The notes below the pieces were generated by a model, which saw only the letters and a list, made by a program, of their open reading frames with translations, had not been told where the DNA came from and did not search any database. A program made the translations under genes and the position numbers. Shown here one piece after another: positions 59,456 through 64,000 of a stretch of DNA of 64,000 bases (positions are counted from its first letter, which is position 1; every line of letters starts with the position of its first letter). The DNA is from Branchiostoma floridae (Eukaryota > Chordata > Leptocardii > Amphioxiformes > Branchiostomatidae), in the NCBI RefSeq assembly GCF_000003815.2, contig NC_049993.1, positions 20,805,299 through 20,869,298 on the forward strand, read 5' to 3'.

Positions 59456-60814
59456 AATAGGCTTAGGATTTAGACGACCCTGCCTATTGTGTTCAATGCC
59501 CACAGGCGATAGTGTGGTAGTTATATGTGCCAGCCGTCTGAACATAATGAGCTCTTTGTGATGCTCTACCAACTGCTATCAGGGCTCCAAATCGCCCTAT
59601 TTTATCTTCTGCACCGCTATTTACCTGATAGATAATTAGTAATACCTATCCTAATTTTGGAAACTCGGACGCTAATTATCAATCATAGATATGTTGCTGC
59701 CCTAGCAGGACTCATATGCGCGTCTTGACAACCTCAATAGAGATCTATTGTGTTGTTCTTCACGTGTAAGCCAGGGGGTGTGTATGTGAACTAAGGTCAT
59801 CTGAGGTTATCTAGACTTTACAGCATGTGACTGGAACTACGTCACTAAAGATCACTTAAGGCAAACATGAGAATACATGAACAGATACTACCCTGCACGA
59901 AGCAGCACTGCATTACTTAAAGCCAGACGAGGACAATGTGGCATTGCACTAAAGTTGGTAACATGTGTTAACGGTGCCCATACAAAGGGCAGGTAGACGG
60001 TAAAGGCGGTACGCGGTCCCATAGCCTTTTTGAGGCAACTCTACTTTGTTAATTCTCTTTTTCATATGTACTTAATTAGGCGAATTGGTACTACTGTATG
60101 TCTTTGGTTGGTGGGACATGGCGCACTGATATGTTGACCTTATAAGTTACCAAAGTTCATTAATTCATTTGTATTTTGTTATGTGGCACTGTTAAAATAA
60201 GTTGTTAAACTTGAGTGCAGCACCACATTGTCCTTGTTATGTGTTTTTGAATAAAGAAAAAAATAGGGATAGTGAGTTGTTATCCACTGTCTCTAGGGCA
60301 CGGTATCGGGAGGAACCAAGCACAGCCCTAACCTTCCTCTGCCTTTTACCTCGAGCTCCCAGACCAACAAGTCAGGTTTTTACACCTGGGTGGAGTGAGG
60401 AAGGTCGTTCAAAATGCCTCTCCCAAGCGCACAATATCGGTAACAGGACAGGATTCGAACCCGGAACCACTTCGTTCTGAGGCAAACACCGCCGTTATGC
60501 CTCTTGGCCCCACTTCAGACCGTTAATAAATAACCTCAAAATGACCATACGTTGTACCGCGCTGTTCACGTGGACGCCAGGTGGGGAACATGTGAGCTAA
60601 GGTGCAAAGGACGGGTTCACCTGAGGTTATCTTGACTTTATGTAGCATGTGATGGAAACTACGTCATTGGAGGCAATCACGAGATTACGTGAGCAAACAC
60701 AACCCTGTACTGGGCAGCACAACACTAGTAAGCTTACGCAGTTTGTGTGAGCGAGGCCGAGGAAGGGAGACTTCGCATTGCCGCAAAAGTCTTTCTGACG
60801 ACGCATTGAACAAG
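59456..60814 (+). promoter_or_regulatory. Upstream region of the TRIM-NHL gene with a duplicated promoter segment
   Basis: Segments at about 59756-59920 and 60566-60722 are diverged copies sharing CTGAGGTTATCT, GACTTTA, GCATGTGA, GGAACTACGTCA or GGAAACTACGTCA (a CRE-type core) and ACCCTG. The downstream copy leads to the start codon. A minus-strand SINE (60290-60520) and an AT-rich stretch separate them. Confidence 0.5.
60290..60520 (-). mobile_element. tRNA-derived SINE
   Basis: Minus strand begins GGGGCCAAGAGGCATAACGG, has the B-box GGTTCGAATCC and continues with CTTGGGAGAGGCATTTTGAA and TTCCTCACTCC, the same family as 38553-38760. Confidence 0.7.
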
Positions 60815-63025
60815 ATGGCGAGTAAGATTCCGGATTCTCACAACTTCGATGAGCAGTTCCTGACGTGCCCGGTCTGCATGCTGCACTTCCGGGACCCCAG
60901 AGTCCTGCCATGTCTGCACACATTCTGTAGGGACTGTCTGCAAGAATGGGCCACCAAACAACAGCCGCTGGAGTGTCCAACCTGCCGCACACAGGTCAGT
61001 CTACCAGACCAAGGTGTGGACGGACTCAGGACCAACTTCTACGTCAGCAACCTGCTGGACTTCGCGGCCGTGAAGAAAGGGGCGGGGCCAGGTGTGCCGT
61101 GCCAGGTGTGTGAAGGGAAGGGGGAAGGGGCGCGGTCATGGTGCGTACAGTGTGCCGTTCTGCTTTGTGAGTCCTGTACAAGCACACACCGCAGGTTTCC
61201 AACCATGAAAGGGCATCAGATCGTGACCCAAGAGAACCTGGAGGCCTCTGAAGGTGTGCCCAGCAGCTTTCAGCGCAAAGCCTTCTGCCCAGAGCACGAA
61301 GACCAAGTCTTAACCTTCTACTGTGAACCTTGTCAGACTTTGGTCTGTGTCGCCTGTACGGTTGTCGACCATCGGCCGGGTGATCAACACAATCCTGTAA
61401 AAATCGGCTCCGTCGCTGAGAGGAAGAAACGAGACCTACAAAAACTGATAGGAAATGTCGAGTCTAGAGAAAAATTTGCGCGGGGTACCCTGAACGAAGT
61501 TGAGAGAGAATTATCCGAGTTACCAACATCGGCAGACGCAGCGATTGAACAGGCCACAATATATTTTGATCAGCTGATGGCCTTGCTTCAAGACAGAAAA
61601 GAAGAAGTCGTCACAGAAATCAGCTCACGCCGCCAGGAGGTTGGAAAATGTCTTGACACACAGAAAGAAGCGATGGAGTTTGAGTTGGCCGGACTGACGA
61701 GCGCGTCTGAGTTCTGTAAACAAGCCTTGGAACATGGCAGTGACGTGCACGTCATTGAGGTCGAGGGTCAAGCACAACAGAGAGTTGAAGAACTGCTGAG
61801 AAGTCCAAGCGACCTGACAGCCCGACCGAGTCAAGTCGTGTTCTCGGAGGGGACGGCTGTGGCGGAGTTCAGAGATGACGTGGCCAGGGCAGGGTGCGTA
61901 CACGTCAAAGTTGATGCATCGAAATGCTTAGTTGAAATTAAGGCTGCTGTTGTAAAGTTTTCAAATGTCTGTCTCCTCAGCATAGTTGACCAAAACAGGC
62001 AACTTTGTTCTGTGCTTAAAGATGACGTCACAGCCACCCTGACGGACCCCTCGGGCCAGGTGGTACCAACACAGCTGCAGGAGAAGGGCAGGGGATTGTG
62101 GGAAATCTCCTATACACCTGAGGTCACGGGAAACCATAGGTTAGAGGTCAATGTGAACGGCGGGTCTGTGGCGGGAAGTCCGTTTGAGGTTAGAGTGCAA
62201 AGTAGGGACACCCCAGTCCTAACCATTGGGAGATGGGGACTTGGGGAGGGAGAACTTTCCTTCCCAACAGATGTAGCTGTGGACATGGACGGTAACATCG
62301 CAGTGGTGGAGTTGGGGAACAAACGGGTTCAGATATTCGATGCCAAGACTGGTCAGTCACTTCGGAGTTTCCCGGTGGATGGTGAGTGTGCACGAGGCAT
62401 TGACATGGACTCCAATGGACAGTTTATTGTGACGTTCGAAAACAGGTACTACGGAACCACTGGCAACCCAGCAATCCGGGTGTACTCACAGGAAGGAAAA
62501 CTTACAAAGACCCTAAAACATGACTGTTTACGAGATCCAATTGGAGTTGCAGTTCTGCAGGACGGCCGCATGGTGGTGGCGGACAGCATACGGAAGTCCT
62601 GTCTCCTCCTGCATCCTGACGGGAGCCTCATCCGGGACATCGGCAAGGGGCAGTTACAGAACCCATGGTTCATAGCGGTGGACGAGTCACGTGATCTGTT
62701 CTTTGTCACTGATATAGATGCTCATAAAGTGTTTGTGTTCGACCTTGAGGGGAAGCTGAAGTTCGGCTTTGGTGAACCGGGGGAAGATGAGGGAGAGCTC
62801 TTTTGGCCATCAGGGATAACAGTAGACCCGGCAGGTAACATTATTGTAGTGAACCGTGATAACGGCCGTCTGCAGGTGTTCGGGCCAGACGGGACGTACC
62901 TGAGAACTGTGGCCACAGTGAAGGGAGGAGACCCCGAGGGAATCGCGCTGACACCGGATAACCACATAGCTGTGGCGTGTTTTCAGTATCGAGGACATTG
63001 TGTCGAGTTGTACAGGTACGAGTAG
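60815..63025 (+). CDS. RBCC-filamin-NHL TRIM protein (TRIM2/3-like architecture)
   Basis: Intronless, 736 aa from MASKIPDSHNF. This ATG sits in CAAGATGGCG, a strong context; the frame is open for 42 more codons upstream, but those residues are not domain-like. RING about 18-59 (CPVCMLHF, CLHTFCRDCL, CPTC), B-box 1 about 92-131, B-box 2 about 156-197, BBC coiled coil about 200-330, a filamin-type Ig domain about 350-455 ending GGSVAGSPFEVRV, and six NHL repeats to the C-terminus (GEGELSFPTDVAVD, WPSGITVDPAGNI). Size and order match TRIM2/TRIM3-type ubiquitin ligases (about 744 aa), whose NHL propeller binds RNA or protein targets. Such intronless NHL-TRIMs are often expanded in lancelets, so I do not assign a one-to-one symbol. 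Confidence 0.92.
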   Translation: MASKIPDSHNFDEQFLTCPVCMLHFRDPRVLPCLHTFCRDCLQEWATKQQPLECPTCRTQVSLPDQGVDGLRTNFYVSNLLDFAAVKKGAGPGVPCQVCEGKGEGARSWCVQCAVLLCESCTSTHRRFPTMKGHQIVTQENLEASEGVPSSFQRKAFCPEHEDQVLTFYCEPCQTLVCVACTVVDHRPGDQHNPVKIGSVAERKKRDLQKLIGNVESREKFARGTLNEVERELSELPTSADAAIEQATIYFDQLMALLQDRKEEVVTEISSRRQEVGKCLDTQKEAMEFELAGLTSASEFCKQALEHGSDVHVIEVEGQAQQRVEELLRSPSDLTARPSQVVFSEGTAVAEFRDDVARAGCVHVKVDASKCLVEIKAAVVKFSNVCLLSIVDQNRQLCSVLKDDVTATLTDPSGQVVPTQLQEKGRGLWEISYTPEVTGNHRLEVNVNGGSVAGSPFEVRVQSRDTPVLTIGRWGLGEGELSFPTDVAVDMDGNIAVVELGNKRVQIFDAKTGQSLRSFPVDGECARGIDMDSNGQFIVTFENRYYGTTGNPAIRVYSQEGKLTKTLKHDCLRDPIGVAVLQDGRMVVADSIRKSCLLLHPDGSLIRDIGKGQLQNPWFIAVDESRDLFFVTDIDAHKVFVFDLEGKLKFGFGEPGEDEGELFWPSGITVDPAGNIIVVNRDNGRLQVFGPDGTYLRTVATVKGGDPEGIALTPDNHIAVACFQYRGHCVELYRYE

Positions 63026-63505
63026 CCTCATCAAGACTTCTTGTCTATGCCCTCTCAGCTATCAATGTATGACAGAACAGATGTTATAAGACTTTTTTTT
63101 GCATCCTATCCCTTCTATAGGGGCTGAACTTGAGCAAGCACTATTTGAATGAACATATATAGCTGTAGCGTGTCATAGTGGAAATTGTGCCTGGTTTACG
63201 GATAGAATTAGCTTAGAGTACCTCTCATCTTGGTCATGCTTGAAGGTATCGACAAATAGCAGAACGCTTTTTAAGTTGTCTGTCTACAGACATAGACTAT
63301 GTTTAACTTGCAATTTGTACGTATTTCGTAGGGAAATTTTGTAATGAGTATTGTAAAAATGACTAGCGAATACTGTAAAAGAGTACTTTAAAATCCTCAT
63401 ACCTTACCACATTAGCAATTTACATATTCACATATTCAGTATCAACTAGGCATGTTAACGTTAGTATGTATGAAAACACCTGTTTCTGGTGGAATATGTG
63501 TACCG

Positions 63506-63567
63506 AATAAAGATCAATACTGGGAAAAGTGCTGTGTCATATTCTCGTTGTTTGTCCCGAGAATAAA
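63506..63567 (+). terminator. Polyadenylation signals of the TRIM-NHL gene
   Basis: AATAAA at 63506-63511 and again at 63562-63567, giving a 3' UTR of about 0.5 kb. Confidence 0.6.
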
Positions 63568-64000
63568 GCAATTTTTGTTCAAGGAATCAAGTGTATTTTC
63601 TTTTTCAAATTGAACAAGCGAAAACTCATCCCCTATCACACACCCCTTTCGGAGCTCCCGTTCCAAAAAGGTCCGTAACTCACTAACGAGCGTCTCTCAT
63701 TCTCAGATTTGGCTGTTTCGCTACTTGAGAAACGAGATGGGCTCTTCTGGGGGTTTAAGGTTCCCTTCTTTCATGCGCTTATCTACTTGACCCTGAGGCT
63801 TGTCCTGACTAATTTAAGTTAGTAATCACCAGGTGCCCACCAAGGGTAAATCAGTAAGTTCTTTAGTTGGCCATTCTGAAATTTGTATTGAAAGAAAAGC
63901 TCGTACGAGGCTGCTATTTTCTGCTCTTAGTTCGATCGCCTTTTCAAGTCTCCCCACACCCTGACGCCTTCTGGAGGGCGGCTTGCCAAGTTATCAACCT
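63568..64000. other. Window end, nothing recognised
   Basis: No coding exon, RNA or repeat recognised up to the end. Confidence 0.4.

Noticed and set aside
60689-60814. Upstream in-frame start of the TRIM-NHL gene
   Set aside because: The added 42 residues are basic and unlike family N-termini, while the ATG at 60815 has a strong context directly before the RING.

Overview
The window is animal genomic DNA, most probably from a lancelet (amphioxus, Branchiostoma). The reasons are complete intron-rich orthologues of vertebrate TRIM23 and TRAPPC13, many lineage-expanded innate-type genes (TPR, LRR, TRIM-NHL), abundant GT/CA microsatellites, decayed LINEs, tRNA-derived SINEs, and minisatellites that straddle exon-intron borders. 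The species is inferred from style; no search was run. Three runs of N are assembly gaps.

Layout: 2.6-11.1 kb (+) holds paralogue 1 of a nucleotidyltransferase-TPR family, with an upstream array of phase-matched short exons and a frameshift in the TPR array. 12.8-19.4 kb (+) holds intact paralogue 2 behind a tandemly repeated upstream region with NF-kappaB-type sites. 20.5-21.3 kb (-) holds broken copies of TRAPPC13 exons 9 and 8. 24.6-36.4 kb (-) is TRIM23 in 11 exons. 36.6-53.7 kb (+) is TRAPPC13 in 12 exons, starting 219 bp from the TRIM23 start codon, head to head as in the human genome. Paralogue 3 of the nucleotidyltransferase-TPR family (44.3-49.5 kb, -) lies inside TRAPPC13 intron 9, antisense to it. 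55.3-57.8 kb (-) is a single-exon LRR receptor with a tyrosine-motif tail, and 60.8-63.0 kb (+) is a single-exon RBCC-filamin-NHL TRIM gene.

Two signals stand out. First, the nucleotidyltransferase-TPR family joins a bacterial-looking DUF294-type nucleotidyltransferase module, with its acidic catalytic triad intact in all three copies, to a C-terminal kinesin-light-chain-type TPR array built from near-identical 126-bp units (about 30, 14 and 11 units). Paralogues 2 and 3 have exact kappaB sites upstream, which fits an inducible defence or sensor role (inference). Second, most TRIM23 and TRAPPC13 exons with an expanded border are flanked by tandem partial copies of one exon end plus its splice site, giving many decoy splice sites.

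Part of the region is a large inverted duplication: paralogue 2 with its upstream repeats and TRAPPC13 exon 9/8 remnants mirrors paralogue 3 with its upstream repeats and the real TRAPPC13 exons. The exon structures of TRIM23 (566 aa) and TRAPPC13 (417 aa) were checked for reading phase across every junction and both close exactly.
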